From: Parvularia atlantis
Taxonomy: Eukaryota; Opisthokonta; Rotosphaerida
Direction: 5' to 3'
DNA length: 64,000 nt
Assembly: GCA_943704415.1 (NCBI GenBank)
Contig: CALSCO010001030.1
Coordinates: 1-64,000, forward strand
Within the stretch, counting starts at the first letter, position 1. Each line of letters starts with the position of its first letter. Positions 1 to 10,638 of this stretch are shown in pieces. Below the pieces are notes generated by a model that was not told the origin of the DNA, did not search any database, and saw nothing but the letters and a program-made list of their open reading frames with translations. The position numbers and the translations under genes were made by a program.

Positions 1-828
1 CACCCAAACCCAAAAAAAAAAAAAAAAACGCCGCTGCGCACCGTCGTCGCCGACGTACTCGTCGTCGTCGTCATCATCGTCCTCATCGTCGTAGAACTGG
101 GTCGCTCTGCGCCCGCCCCATCGCACGTCAGGACGCCACACGCCGCAGCAAGGCTGCGCACTCGTCGTCCGAGTTGTCCTCGTCGTCGTCGTGCTCATGG
201 TCGTGGTCCATGTAGTCGTCAAACTCGTCGTACGGCACCGGCGGCGGTGGCGGCAGGAAGTAGCCCGTCAGGTGCACGACGCTGCGCGGTGCCGCACGCG
301 CGGGCGTCAGTCTGGGCGCACGCACAGCCGGCGCGCGCGCACTTGTTGCCGGTCACGCTAAACACGACCGACTGACCCTCGCTGAAGTGCACCTTGAGCG
401 ACACGTTCTCGAACTTGCCCGGGGTGAGGCTGGTACGTGCACGCGCGCTCAGGCCGGGCAGCACGGGCGGCGCCCGTCGCTCGCGCACCTGGCCAGCACA
501 AACTCGGTCTTCTCGACCGTGGCGACGACGCACGAGCGCTCATGGCCGCTGAGCTGCGTGCCGAAGGTGGCCTGCGCGAAGCCGTGTCAGGCGCACGCGT
601 ACGCGCACGCTCGGCCCGCCGCACGTTGGTGACGCAGAACGGGCTCTCGACCGTCTGCTGGTAGGCCTCGTTCGGCTTGAGCTCGAGGCCTTGGGACGGT
701 CTTAGATCTCGGCGGACGGGCAAGCGGGCGGGGCGGCGCTCACCCCAGAAGCCCTCGAGTGCCATGCCCTCGTCGCTGTCGTCGTCATCGGGGCCGAACC
801 CGTCGGGCGACCCGTACACATCGGTCAT
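1..828 (-). CDS. FKBP-type prolyl isomerase, nucleoplasmin-like N-terminal part (partial)
   Basis: The reading begins at the ATG at 828 with a short acidic leader. It runs into MALEGFWG, LELKPNEAY, a segment with FGTQLSGHERS, then SLKVHFSEGQSVVFSV and VHLTGYFLPPPPP, followed by acidic runs of Asp and Glu. This is the nucleoplasmin-like pentamer domain that precedes the isomerase domain in Fpr3/Fpr4 and FKBP39 proteins, which are nucleolar histone chaperones. At least four introns interrupt it. The FKBP catalytic domain would lie beyond coordinate 1, so the isomerase assignment rests on domain pairing known from the family. An internal Met at 765 (MALEGFWG) could be the true start. The first intron appears to use an AAG acceptor instead of the usual CAG. 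Confidence 0.72.
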
Positions 829-909
829 CGTGCGGGCGAGAGCAGCAGCTTGAGAACGAGGAGAGGAAGTGGCGCGCCACGTGGCTGTGCACGTGTTTGA
901 TGACAGGCA
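829..909. promoter_or_regulatory. Divergent intergenic region, FKBP / PTAR1
   Basis: Eighty-one bases separate the two opposed start codons, so both promoters and 5' leaders must lie here or inside the genes. It contains an E-box-like CACGTG at about 890 and a purine-rich stretch. No TATA box is visible. That it acts as a bidirectional promoter is inference from spacing. Confidence 0.45.
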
Positions 910-2413
910 ATGGCGGCGACGATGCGCGTCCTCGACCGCGCGTTTGACGAACTCGACCTGTGCGCTGCTGCCGCCCGCGTGCGTGGCGGGCTGCTGAAGC
1001 GTGCGCGAACGCAGCGACGAGGTTGGCTTTGCCATGGACGACGCGCCGGGCCCGGGCAGCGAGCCGTACGCGCCGTTCGTCGTGCGCGAGGGCACCAAGC
1101 TCGGCATCCCTTTCGGTGCGGCGAGCGCAACGCGCGCGCGGGACGGCCGGCCGGCTGAGTAGCGCGCAGACCTCGTGGGTGAGCTGTACCCGTACGCACT
1201 CGCGAGGCTACTGGAGGCTGTGCGCGCGGGGACAGTCGACGCCGCGGCGATGAGCCACGCGCGCGCGCTGCTGCTCGTCAACGGCGACCTGCTGGTGGCG
1301 TGGAACGTGCGGTGCGCGTGCGCGTGCAGAGCTGCAGCTGCTTGTCTGATCTGTGTGACATGGAGATAGCAAGCAGCGCCTGCTGGCTGCGGCGACGGAC
1401 GACGACTGGCTGCGCGAGCGCGCGCTCGTCGACCTCGTTTTCACTAAGCACCCGAAGATGCAGGAGGCGTGGAATCACCGGTGCGGGGCGCCCGCGTGCG
1501 CGTCTCGAAACGTTGCTCACGCGTGGTTTGTCCAGACGCCTCGTACTGCAGCGCCTGCTGGCCGGGCGGGCGGCGAGCGGCGACGGTGGGCGGGCAGTGC
1601 TGCAGGTGGCTGCCTGTGTTGTTCGGGCGCGCGCGGCGCTGCTGACCGTGCGCGACCGCCACAGCACGAGCTGCGCGTGTGTGAGCGTGTGTGCGACGTC
1701 TACCCGAAGAACTACATGGCGTGGACGCACCGTCTGCACGTTCTGCACCGCATCGCGGCGGGCGGGCACGACAACGTGCGTGCCGTGCCGAGCGCGTGGG
1801 CTGCGCGGCCGTGCTGACCGCCGCCTGCCAGCTGCTGCTCGGCGAGCTGGCGTTCAGCGAGCGCTGGGTGCCCGGCCACCTGAGCGACCACGCGCTCGTG
1901 CACTACCGCGAGCAGACGCTGCTTATACGCACGCTGGCACTGCTCGGCGCGCGGGCCGCCGCCGACGACCTGCGTAACCCATGGCAAGAGTTGGACGCGC
2001 TCAGCCGCGAGGCACGAGCACCCGCGGCAGACGTGCTGGCCGCCGTGCGAGAGCTGTGGCGCGGCGCCTGGGCGCTGTCGACGCGGGTGCGTTGGCACTG
2101 TGAGCGCGGGCTGCGCCTGACGCGACGCAGACGTTGGAGGACTACCCGGGCCACGAGGCGCAGTGGGCGCACCGTCGCTTCCTGGCGCGGAGCAGCCGCC
2201 TGCTCGCGCGCATCGGGGCCAACCCGCACGAGGCGCCGGGGTGGGCCGGTGGGCGGCTGCTGCTTGCTTCGCATGTGCCGTCGCTGACGATGCTCGGCAG
2301 ACGACGAGGCAGCCTGGCTGCAGGCGCTGCTTGGCGACCCGGCGCACACGGCGTCGTACGCCCAGCAGCGTCGCTGGGCGCTGTCGTACGGGAGTCACTT
2401 GGTTGCACTGTGA
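910..2413 (+). CDS. PTAR1: PTAR1-like protein prenyltransferase alpha-subunit repeat protein
   Basis: Once about seven short introns are removed, the protein carries tandem PFTA repeats with W-x-H-R cores: VAWNVR, EAWNHR, YPKNYMAWTHRL and YPGHEAQWAHRRFL. Between the later repeats lies GHLSDHALVHYREQTLL, which matches the conserved segment of animal PTAR1 (SDH..HYR). PTAR1 is the alpha-type partner of RabGGTase beta in GGTase-3, which adds a geranylgeranyl group to SNAREs such as Ykt6. The order and spacing of repeats fit PTAR1 better than farnesyltransferase or RabGGTase alpha. The start is the first ATG, opening MAATMRVLDRAFDEL. The stop at 2411-2413 lies only 21 nt before the next gene. Confidence 0.82.
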
Positions 2414-2434
2414 AAAGATTTCACCGGACGAAAG

Positions 2435-3000
2435 ATGGGCCGCAGCGTGCAGGCCCCGCGCGACGGCGACGCCACGCAGTCAAAGACGCAGAAGAAGAAG
2501 GCGGCCAAGGCGGCCAAGAAGGCGGCGGCCAAGAAGGCCGCGAAGAAGAGCACGGCGGATGCGGCGGATGCGGCGGATGCGGCTGTGGATGCAGGTGAGG
2601 CCGCGGCGGCCGGGCAGACGCAGCTGGCCTACCTGCGCACGTGGAAGACCGCGCGCGACACGTGGAAGTTCAACAAAAAGGACCAGACGTGGCTGCTCAA
2701 GCACGCACTCGATCAGAGCAAGGCACGTCTGTGCCTGCGACCGCGCAAGCGCTTGACGCGCGGCCACAGGTGCCCGATGACGACTTTGACACGCTGCTCG
2801 AGTACGTCGACAGCCTGCGCGGCTCGTCGCGCAACGTATGTGGGGGGCCGTGCCTGCCGCCGCCGCCGCGTCCTGACTGTGCGGGGATGCAGATAACGCT
2901 CGACCAGGCCCGCATGGCGCTCAACGCTGAGGACGACGATAATGACGCGGCCACGACACGCCGCGCGCGCGCCGCGCAGCTGGTGAAGGTCCTTGAGTGA
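2435..3000 (+). CDS. WKF-domain protein (C7orf50 homologue)
   Basis: A Lys/Ala-rich basic leader (repeated AAKKAA) precedes LRTWKTARDTWKFNKKDQT, then WLLKH and, after an intron, VPDDDFDTLLEYVDSL. This is the WKF (DUF2373) domain of human C7orf50 and its relatives, small basic nucleolar proteins of unsettled function, probably linked to ribosome biogenesis. The last exon is Ala/Asp-rich and ends QLVKVLE. The first intron seems to have a GC donor (AAG followed by GCACGT at about 2720) with a normal CAG acceptor. The second is a usual GT-AG intron at about 2836-2891. Confidence 0.78.
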
Positions 3001-3054
3001 ACGAGCTGCCCACCACGCGCAACAGACGAGACACAGACACGCAGTCGCGCTCGC

Positions 3055-3939
3055 TCATCGCACGGGCGCGCCCACGGCCGCCGGCTGTGCCTGGCCGGCC
3101 GGCGCGCCGCTCTTGAGCTGCGTCTCAAACGCGGCGATGGCGGGCGGCACTGCGGGCGCACGACTGCTGAGCCGGGCCGATGTCAGCGCGCGCGCGCGCC
3201 GGCGCACCGATCGCCTTGAACGACTCGGCCGCCTGCTCGGCGTAGTGGCTGCGGCGCGCAGCCAGGCCCGCCGCGATCTCGACCGTGCAGGCCGTCTGCG
3301 AGACGGCGACGTGCGTGCGATCGGGCCCGCCGGAGCGGAAGACGAGCGTGACGTTGGCCTTGCGCCGGCGGTCCTCTGTACTCCACGCAACGTCAGGCGC
3401 GCGTGCTTGGTTTGTGGCGCACAGACCGCCGAGCAGGTTGACGACGTAGACGAGCTTGCTGTTGGGCACGATCTGGTCGAGGAACACCTGGTACGTGTGC
3501 CGCTGGCCCTCGTGCTGCAGCTGCACGCCGTACAGCGCGCCCGTCTGGCGCGGATGCGCGCGTAAGACCGGCGCGCGGGGGATGCGATGCGGCGCGCGAT
3601 CGCACGGTCTGCGGAGCGCCCGTGTTGAGCGTGCTCGTGGCCGCGCCCGGCCCGAGCAGCTTGCCCACGAGGCACGTCTCGGCGGCCCGCGCAAAGACGG
3701 TCTCGAGCGGCCCGCCGACCGTGCTCTGCGTGCGGCCGGGGTCGTCAGTCGCGGTGCGAATCGCAAGATAGGACTGACCTCGACGGTCGCGTCCGGCACG
3801 CGGATCTCGTACGATGCGCCGCACACGCTGCGGCACACCTGCGCTCGGCGTGCGCGCGCGCGCGACACGTCAAGGGTGCGATGGCAGACCCGGCGGCACG
3901 CACAGGGCACCAGACGATGTCGACGCCCGCGCAGCACAT
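3055..3939 (-). CDS. Unrecognised conserved-looking intron-rich protein
   Basis: I do not recognise the family. Exons joined by the local intron grammar give MCCAGVDIVWCPVRAAG at the N terminus, then SYEIRVPDATVE, a segment with FARAAETCLVGKLLG, then YGVQLQHEGQRHTYQVF, LDQIVPNSKLVYVVNLLG and KANVTLVFRSGGPDRTHVAV. It ends FETQLKSGAPAGQ followed by an Ala/Pro-rich tail. The alternation of hydrophobic and polar residues suggests a beta-rich fold of about 200 residues. There is no obvious signal peptide or membrane span. At least five introns support a real gene. The start codon is 41 nt from the divergent PH-domain gene. Confidence 0.6.
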
Positions 3940-3980
3940 ATCGAGCTTAGCGCAGAAAGCGCAAGCAGTCTGAACATATT
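3940..3980. promoter_or_regulatory. Divergent intergenic region with TCGAGCTTAG box
   Basis: Only 41 bases separate the two opposed start codons. TCGAGCTTAG at 3941-3950 nearly repeats TCGAACTTAG in the next divergent interval (7864-7873). A short A/T-rich stretch (ACATATTATGG) abuts the plus-strand start. Promoter function is inferred from position. Confidence 0.45.
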
Positions 3981-5541
3981 ATGGCAACAACCGCGCGCGC
4001 GAGGTCGTCCGGCTCCGCGACCTTCTTCGTCGCTGCGTCGACCGCGGCAGCGTCGGTGTCGGCGTCGGCAGCCGCAGCGTCACCCGGTGCGGAGCCCGCC
4101 GCGCAGCCGGAGCCGCTCGGGCGGCGCGGGCGCGTGCCGTCGCTGCCGATGCTGGTGCGCGCTCCGACGTCAGGCTTGGAAGGCCGCTGCTGAGGCGCGG
4201 CTGCGCAGGCGGCCGCCGAGCGCGATCTGCTCGTGCACTACGTCGCGAAGGACTACCACCGGCGCCTGCGCGTGGTCAACAACATGCTTGTGGCGGTGCC
4301 GCACGCCCGCGCGCCCCCGCACGGCCCGCCGCAGACTCACGACTCGGCTCGCGCTTGGCCAGGACGCGATCGCGCTGTGCGTGCAGAAGCTCGGCTGCCC
4401 GGACCGCGACTACGACGTGCCCGCGCACGAGCAATACGGCCTGTACGTGCCGTCGACGGTGTGTGTGTGTGTGTGTGTGTGTCGTGGCGTGTGGCGTCGT
4501 GTTGCCACGGTCTGAGCACGCGACGAGCGCAGGGCCAGTGGGTCGACGCGTCGCGCGGCAGCGACCTCTTTGGCGTGACGGACAAGGTGCTGCGCAAAGC
4601 ATGCCGTCACCCAGCTAACGATGGCGGGCCGGCGACGCACAGGAGGAGCTGCAGTTGCACAACCGCGCTGACCCGATCAAGCTGCCGGCAGTGCGCGACA
4701 CTCAGTTGCGCCCGGCACGCAGGCGCTCACCCGCCCGGCAGACGGTGGCAGCGCGCTCGCACTACGCCGAAGGCTGGCTGCACAAGCAGGGCCCGCACTC
4801 GACGGCGTGGCAGCCGCGCTTCTTTGTGCTGATCAACCACACGCTGACCTATTACAAGCGCAAGCCGGTGCGCGAGGCGCTCACGGCGGCCGGCACACGT
4901 GTGCGCACTAACGGTGGCGCTGCCTGACGCAGCGCGACTGCGCCGGCGAGGAGCCGCCCGCGGGCGAGATCGACCTGACGGCCGCGTTCGAGTTTGGTGT
5001 GTCGCCGATGTGCGCGTGCGTGGCCCGTCAGCAGGCATCGGCCAACGTCTCACGCGGCTGGCGAGCGCAGTCAGGAGATGCGCGGGTCCATGGAGGACTT
5101 TGCGTTCCACCTCACAAAGCCGCACCGGATATACTACCTGTGCGCGGCCAACTCGGCGGTGCGCACGCGCAGCTGTCTCGGCTGGGGCGCGGGCGTGACC
5201 CGCACGTATTGCGCGCAGGACCTGTCGCACTGGCTGCGCATCCTGCGCCAGCTGCAGGCCGAGCTGCAGGACATGATCCTGTCGGACGGTACGGACGACG
5301 AGGAGTTCTCGTCCAAGGTGTACGAGCCGCACGGTGCGCCGTCAGCCTTGTCGCGCCGGCCTGCTGAGCGCGTGCATCGCCTCGTAGCCGCGCACCACGC
5401 CGGCCTGCCAGACGGTGATAAGGCCGGGTATCTGCTCAAGCGCGGGCGCGCGACCAACATCTGGAAGGGGCGCTGGTTCGTCCTGAAGGACAAGGTGCTG
5501 CAGTACTACAAGGTCTGTCGCCCACACAGTCGCACGCACCG

Positions 5542-5618
<77 letters not shown>

Positions 5619-6458
5619 GCACACGCTCACGCACCCCAGGGCACGCGCGCCAAGGGCTACATCAACCTCGCAAACGGCCAGATCTTCCACTACGGGCCGG
5701 TGCGGCGCGCGGCACGGGGCGTTGTGGGCTCAAACGGACCCCGCGCGCGCGCTGCAAGACCAACTTGCGGCGCCAGCGCACGTTCAAGATCGTCGCCAGC
5801 CACCGCACCTACTTCCTCAAGGCGTGCGACCAGCACGAGTTTGACGACTGGTGCGTGTTGACGATGACGACTTGCGCGCGCACGGCTGAGACGCGGTGCA
5901 GGTCCAAGGCGTTTGAGTTTGTCGCCGGCATCCCCGTGGCGCTGCGCGACGCCGACGAGGCGCGCGAGGACGGCGACGAGGGCGAGTTCGCGGCGCACCC
6001 GGCAGCCGGGCTAGACGCAAGCACGAGCCACGAGGGGTACGTGATGAAGCAGGGCAACAACGTGATCAACGACTGGCGCCGGCGGTACCTCGTGCTGCGC
6101 GACGCGACGCTGCTCTACCGCAAGTTCCCGGACGTGCGTGCGCGTCTGACCAAGCAGCGCGGGAGGCTGACGCTGCGCTGGCTGGTGACAGAGCAAGGCT
6201 GTGCTCGGGAGCATCCCGCTGAGCGCGTGCACGCTGCACGAGGACGCGAGCGCCAAGGTGCGCGACCTCGTGCCGTCCCACGCCGTGCGATCGCTGACGC
6301 ACAGCGGTGTGCCGCAGACGCGCCGGCCGCACACGTTCGAGCTCGACGTGAGCCACCGTCAGTACTACTTCCAGGCGGCGAGCGAGCACGATCGGCAGAC
6401 CTGGGCGGCCAAGCTGCGGCCCTTTGTCGCGCACAGCGTGGCGCCGCCGCCCTCGTAG
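3981..6458 (+). CDS. Triple pleckstrin-homology domain protein
   Basis: An Ala/Ser-rich leader is followed by a segment with ERDLLVHYVAKDYHRR and, later, YGLYVPST joined across an intron to GQWVDASRGSDLF. That pattern recalls ubiquitin-like or FERM-F0 folds (inference). Three PH domains then follow: one opening HYAEGWLHKQGP with WQPRFFVL, one opening AGYLLKRGRATNIWKGRWF, and one opening HEGYVMKQGNNVINDWRRRY. The last closes with YYFQAASEHDRQTWAAKL. PH domains bind phosphoinositides or proteins, so a membrane adaptor role is likely. Introns split every PH domain, and two contain microsatellites (GT at about 4459, CT at about 5544). The stop is at 6456-6458. Confidence 0.78.
4459..4482 (+). repeat. 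(GT)12 microsatellite at an intron donor
   Basis: Twelve GT units sit exactly where the exon encoding YGLYVPST ends, so the donor site lies at the start of or inside the repeat. The matching acceptor is the GCGCAG before the exon encoding GQWVDASRG. Confidence 0.9.
5544..5616 (+). repeat. (CT)n microsatellite inside an intron
   Basis: About 36 CT units fill the middle of the intron between the exon ending KVLQYYK and the exon opening GTRAKGYINLANG. This makes it one of the longest introns of the window (about 120 nt). It acts as an extended polypyrimidine tract ahead of the CCCCAG acceptor. Confidence 0.95.
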
Positions 6459-6530
6459 CCTCATCGCGCGGGCTTCTTTCTTTGTTTACGGGACTGCTTC
6501 TTGCCAGCCCCCACGCAGCCGCGCGTCGGC

Positions 6531-7858
6531 TCAGAGCAGGAAGGGGATATAGGCGCGGCGGCCGGCCGGGTATTCGCCCTTGAACTTGTCCAGGTACCAC
6601 TTGTGGTTCGAGAGCGCGCGCGGCATGAGGTTGGCAACGGTAAAGACGAAGAACGCGACCTGCACGCGCGCACACGGTTGTCGGCCGGACGGGCGCACAC
6701 CGCGCCGCGTGCGCACCGACGGGAAGGCAAAGTCGGTCGCGATCATGTAGCCCAGCCACTCGACCGTCTCGGCGGTGTAGTTGGCCGCCGTGACGTACTC
6801 AAACAGCCCGCCGCGCGGGATGTGGTAGCCCGTGTCGCCAGGCCTGCGCAGGCCGCGGAGGACTACGAGGCGGGCGGCGAGCGTCAGCGGCGGCGTACCT
6901 GGCGACGGCGCGGCCCTGGCACGCACTGCTGTCGGCCTGGATGTTGGCCAGGAAGCCAAACAGGAACAGCGCCGCGCCGAGCAGGAACTGCGGGTGCGTC
7001 AGCCACGTGTCGTCGTACGTCTTGATGTTGCCGAACCAGCGACCTGGCGCGCAGCGCGTCACACACCCGCTCGCTCGACGTGCACGCGCGCTTACGGACG
7101 GCCGCACCGTGCATGTAGCCGTTGACCGTGCACCACGCAAACGCCATGAAGAACACGAAGAACGGCGTCGGCTTGGCGCCCTTCATCTGCAGCGGGTAGA
7201 TGAGCGCCCTGCGCGGGCACGGCAGTCAGCAGCGCGCACAACAGCAGTAGTAGCGGGCGTGCGCGCGCGTGCCGGTTGGCGTAGTGCAGCAGCAGCATGC
7301 CCAGCAGCACCTGGTTGGCCGCGTGACCGAGCACGGCCGGGTTGGCCGACGTGAACACGAGCGCGCCCGCGACGACGAGCACGGGCACCTCCTGCAGTCT
7401 ACATCGGGCACGGGCTCAGATTACAGCAGCGCGTGGCACAGGCAGGTGGCGCGCACAGCCAGGCGAGGCGGCCGGGCACATCCGGGCCGAAGAGCGACTT
7501 GAGGCCGGTGTGGCGGCCGTACGGCGCCGTCACAAACTGCAGGACTGCAGGCGGGCGGCGTGCAGTGAGCGCGCACGTGCACACGCACAGACGGCAGGGC
7601 AGCGCGGCGCACTCAGCACGATCAGCACCGAGAGGACGAGCGTGCCGTCGGCCAGGCCAAGCATGAAGCCGCGCTCGACCGGGCCGATGGTCGTCGGGTC
7701 GCGGCGGTACTCGGCCCACAGCTGCGCGGCGTAAGCACGATGGGGCGCATGTGGGCGGCGGGGCCGCGCACCGCCGCAAAGTCCGGCACGAGCGCGCCGA
7801 GGCCCTGCGCGCGCACGAGATCGAGGCGCTCCAGGAACCGATCCGCAACGGCCGTCAT
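6531..7858 (-). CDS. 3-oxo-5-alpha-steroid 4-dehydrogenase (SRD5A/DET2 family)
   Basis: This NADPH-dependent reductase of the ER membrane saturates the delta-4 bond of 3-oxo-steroids. Exons give GFMLGLADGTLVLSVLIV, LQFVTAPYGRHTG, PVLVVAGALVFTSANPAVL, PFFVFFMAFAWCTVNGYM, LLGAALFLFGFLANIQADS and GYHIPRGGLFEYVTAANYT. The diagnostic C-terminal half is ETVEWLGYMIATDFAFPS, then NHKWYLDKFKGEYP with the end YIPFLL. The FEYV..ANY..E...W.G motif and the final Y..K..YP.RR are typical of SRD5A1/2 and plant DET2. About six membrane spans and six or more introns are present. The start is the ATG at 7858, just 21 nt from the opposing gene. Confidence 0.88.
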
Positions 7859-7879
7859 CGTTCTCGAACTTAGATAGCG
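7859..7879. promoter_or_regulatory. 21-nt divergent intergenic region with TCGAACTTAG box
   Basis: Only 21 bases lie between two opposed ATGs. Nearly half is TCGAACTTAG (7864-7873), matching TCGAGCTTAG at 3941 in nine of ten positions. The interval is too small for two separate core promoters, so shared or intragenic initiation is likely (inference). Confidence 0.45.
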
Positions 7880-8971
7880 ATGGGCGCGACAAGACGGGCG
7901 TCGTCAGCGCGCGCGCTTGGGTCTGGCGGCGGCGTGGGGCCGGGCGGGTCAGCGACATCGATCGGGCTCGGGAGCAGCGAGCACGGTGAGTCGGCCGCGG
8001 ACACGAGGGACGGCGCAGCGGACGCGGGAGGCGCGCACGAGACCGGCGTCGTAGCGAGCGTTGTGCAGCGCATGACCGGCGTGCTCGAGCGCCTGACGAC
8101 GCTGCCGCCCGTGTGGCTCATGCGCTCGGTGGCGGTGATACAGCTCGTGCGTGCGCACTTCTCGCGCGATGCGGCGGACGAAGGCTGACCGCCATCGGTC
8201 CTGCTGCAGCTCGCGTGCGCCATCCTCAGCCTGTACTGCCTCTTCATCGGCCGGCGGTTCGCGCTCGTCGACTCGGCGACGTACTACATCGCGCTGGCGC
8301 CGCTCGTTGTCGCCGTGATGTACGCCGTGCGCCTGCCCGAGCCGGACGTGAGACGAGTGCGCATTGTGGCACTGGTGCGACCGGGGGCAGCACAGGGGGC
8401 CTCACGGCCGCGCGACTGACGGGCAGGGCGCCCAGTTCATCGCCGTGACGATGCTGACGGGCCTGCTCTCGTCGTTCTTCTTCATGGTCAAGGCGAACGA
8501 GGTCGAGATCCTGCGCCGCGAGTGCTCGCTCACGGTCATGATGCCGCTCGCACGCTACTCGTGTGCGTCAGCACCGCGCGTGAGCGCCGCACCCATCGCA
8601 TCCGCACGCTAACGCGCCACTTCCCGCACAGCGGCCGACTGTGCGCGCATGCTCGCCGACGAGACCGGCTGCGTCGTGCGCAGCGCCATCTTCATCGTTG
8701 TGCAGGCACGCGCACAGCGCGCGGCCGATCGCCGCCGTCCCACCGCCGCCTGACCGCCGCCACCACGGCTGCGCGCGCGCCCGCGCAGATTTGCGGCATC
8801 CACCCGGCCGTGTCGTACCTGATCGAGACGCTGCGACAGCGCGAGCAGCTGCAGGTGCGCCGCGCGCCGCCCCGCAGCACGACCGCGCTCACCCGCACCC
8901 GCCCGGTCCCGCAGCAGTCCCGCAGCAGCAGCACCGGCACCACCACCAGCACAGACAGCGCAAGACAATGA
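7880..8971 (+). CDS. Unrecognised multi-span membrane protein
   Basis: A Gly/Ser/Ala-rich leader precedes VVQRMTGVLERLTTLPPVW and MRSVAVIQLVRAHFS. Three hydrophobic segments follow: QLACAILSLYCLFIGRRF, TYYIALAPLVVAVMYAVRL and QFIAVTMLTGLLSSFFFMV. The C-terminal part has KANEVEILRRECSLTV, ADETGCVVRSAIFIVVQ and GIHPAVSYLIETLRQREQ. It then ends in a Ser/Thr-rich tail after an intron that skips a Pro/Arg-rich stretch. I know no family for this pattern. Four or more introns with the local signals and coherent hydrophobic spans support a real gene. Confidence 0.62.
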
Positions 8972-9018
8972 GACCGCCACTTGTGTGACACAACGCAAAG
9001 GCCACGTGGCGCTGCTCG

Positions 9019-10594
9019 ATGGCCGGCGCAGCGGCGGCGGGCGAGGACGGGCGCATGCTGCGCGTGTCGTTTGTGACGCAGCAGGCCGAGCTGCGCGTGA
9101 CCGACGCGCCTATCGCCGTGCCGGTGCAGCTGCGCCGCTACGGCCTGAGCGAGATCGTCAACCACCTGCTCGGCCGCGCCGACAAGCCCGTCCCGTTCGA
9201 CTTCCTCGTCAATGGCGAGCTCCTGCGCACGACCCTCGCCGGCTACCTCGAGCGGCACCAGCTCGGCACCGAGGCCGTGCTCACGCTCGAGTACATCCAG
9301 TCCGTGCCGCCGCCGCAGCCCCGCCCGGCCTTGTCGCACGACGACTGGGTCGGCGCCGTGCACGCGGGCGAGAGGTGCGCGGCGCGCGCGCTCGTGTCGC
9401 CGCTGCTGCTCAGCCCACCGTTGCCGTGCAGCCTCGTCGTCTCGGCCTCGTACGACAGCCACGTGCGCGTGTGGGACTACGGCGGCACCTGCCGCGCCGT
9501 GCTCGCGGGCCACGCGCGCCCCGTGCGCGCCGTGCGCTGGGTTGGCAAGGCGCACTGTCTAAGCGCCGGCGACGACGACAGCGTCAAGCTGTGGCGGGTG
9601 CGCGGGGCGAATCGGGCGTGCGGGACAGTGTACTGACCGCGCGCGCGGGGTGCGGGCAGACGGGCGACGACGCCGGCATCGCCTGCGACTTTGTCGGCCA
9701 CACGGGCGCCGTGCACTGCCTCGCCGTGAGCCCGCGCGGCGACCAGGTAGCTTCCCCGGCGCGGTGGCGCGTGCACGTGCGCTCACGCCGGCCCGGTGCA
9801 GTTTGTCAGCGGTGGATGGGACAACGCGCTGCGCCTGTGGCCCGCCCTGCCCGCTGTCGCGACGGCCGACGGCGCGAAGGAAGCATCGACCGACAACCGC
9901 CAGAAGGCCGGCCACAAGCGCGCACGCGTCAACACGCCTGTGCGCGCGGTGCCATCGCAGGTGCACGCCCCCCCCCGATAGGTGTTGGCGGGGGCCAACG
10001 GGCGATCGCAGCACGCGCTCGCCGTGTTTGACGGGCACACGGGGCCCGTTGCGGCCGTCGTCTGGCCATTCGAGACGCGCGTCTTCTCCGGCAGCTGGGA
10101 CCACTCGATCCGCGCGTGGGACACGACAAGCGGCCTGGTGCAGACGACGCTCAGCTGCGGACGCGTCGTCACGAGCCTCGCGTTCTCGCAGGCGGCGCAG
10201 CTGCTCGCGTCCGGGCACGACGACCGCAGCGTGCGCCTGTGGGACCCGCGCATGCAGGGTGCGTGCACGGCAGTGCCTGTGCGCTTGCACTTACACGAGG
10301 CTCACGACGCGAGCAGACGGCGTGGCCGTTAAGCTGCGCCTGGCCTCGCACCAGTCGTGGGTCTCGTCTGTCGCCTGGGCGCCCGAGTCGCCGTTCTACC
10401 TCGCCAGCGGCTCGTACGACCACTCGATCAAGCTGTGGGACGTGCGCACGACCACGCCGCTGCACACGATCGCCGCGCACGACAGCAAGGTGCTCTGCGT
10501 CGACTGGTCGCGCAGCGCGATCGTCTCGGGCGGCGCCGACAACCAGCTCAAGCTGCTCGAGCCGCCCGCACAGCTGGCCCAGGCCGCGGCGTGA
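9019..10594 (+). CDS. WDR12: Ribosome biogenesis protein WDR12/Ytm1
   Basis: The N terminus reads VSFVTQQAELRVTDAPIAVP and LSEIVNHLLGRADKPVPFDF, then LVNGELLRTTLAGYLER. This is the NLE ubiquitin-like domain that the AAA ATPase Rea1/Midasin binds. About seven WD40 repeats follow, with blades such as ASYDSHVRVWDYGG, GGWDNALRLWPALP, GSWDHSIRAWDT, GHDDRSVRLWDPR and GSYDHSIKLWDVRTT. The NLE plus seven-blade order defines WDR12/Ytm1, which joins Bop1 and Pes1 (PeBoW) in 60S subunit assembly. The repeats are cut by at least three introns. The final exon ends PPAQLAQAAA. Confidence 0.9.
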
Positions 10595-10638
10595 CTGTGA
10601 TCAGGCTATGAGATTTATGGACACATGCGCCGTGCGCG

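Noticed and set aside
5436-5690. Arg-Glu or Ser-Leu repeat proteins read through the CT microsatellite
   Set aside because: They lie in an intron of the PH-domain gene and are artefacts of the repeat.
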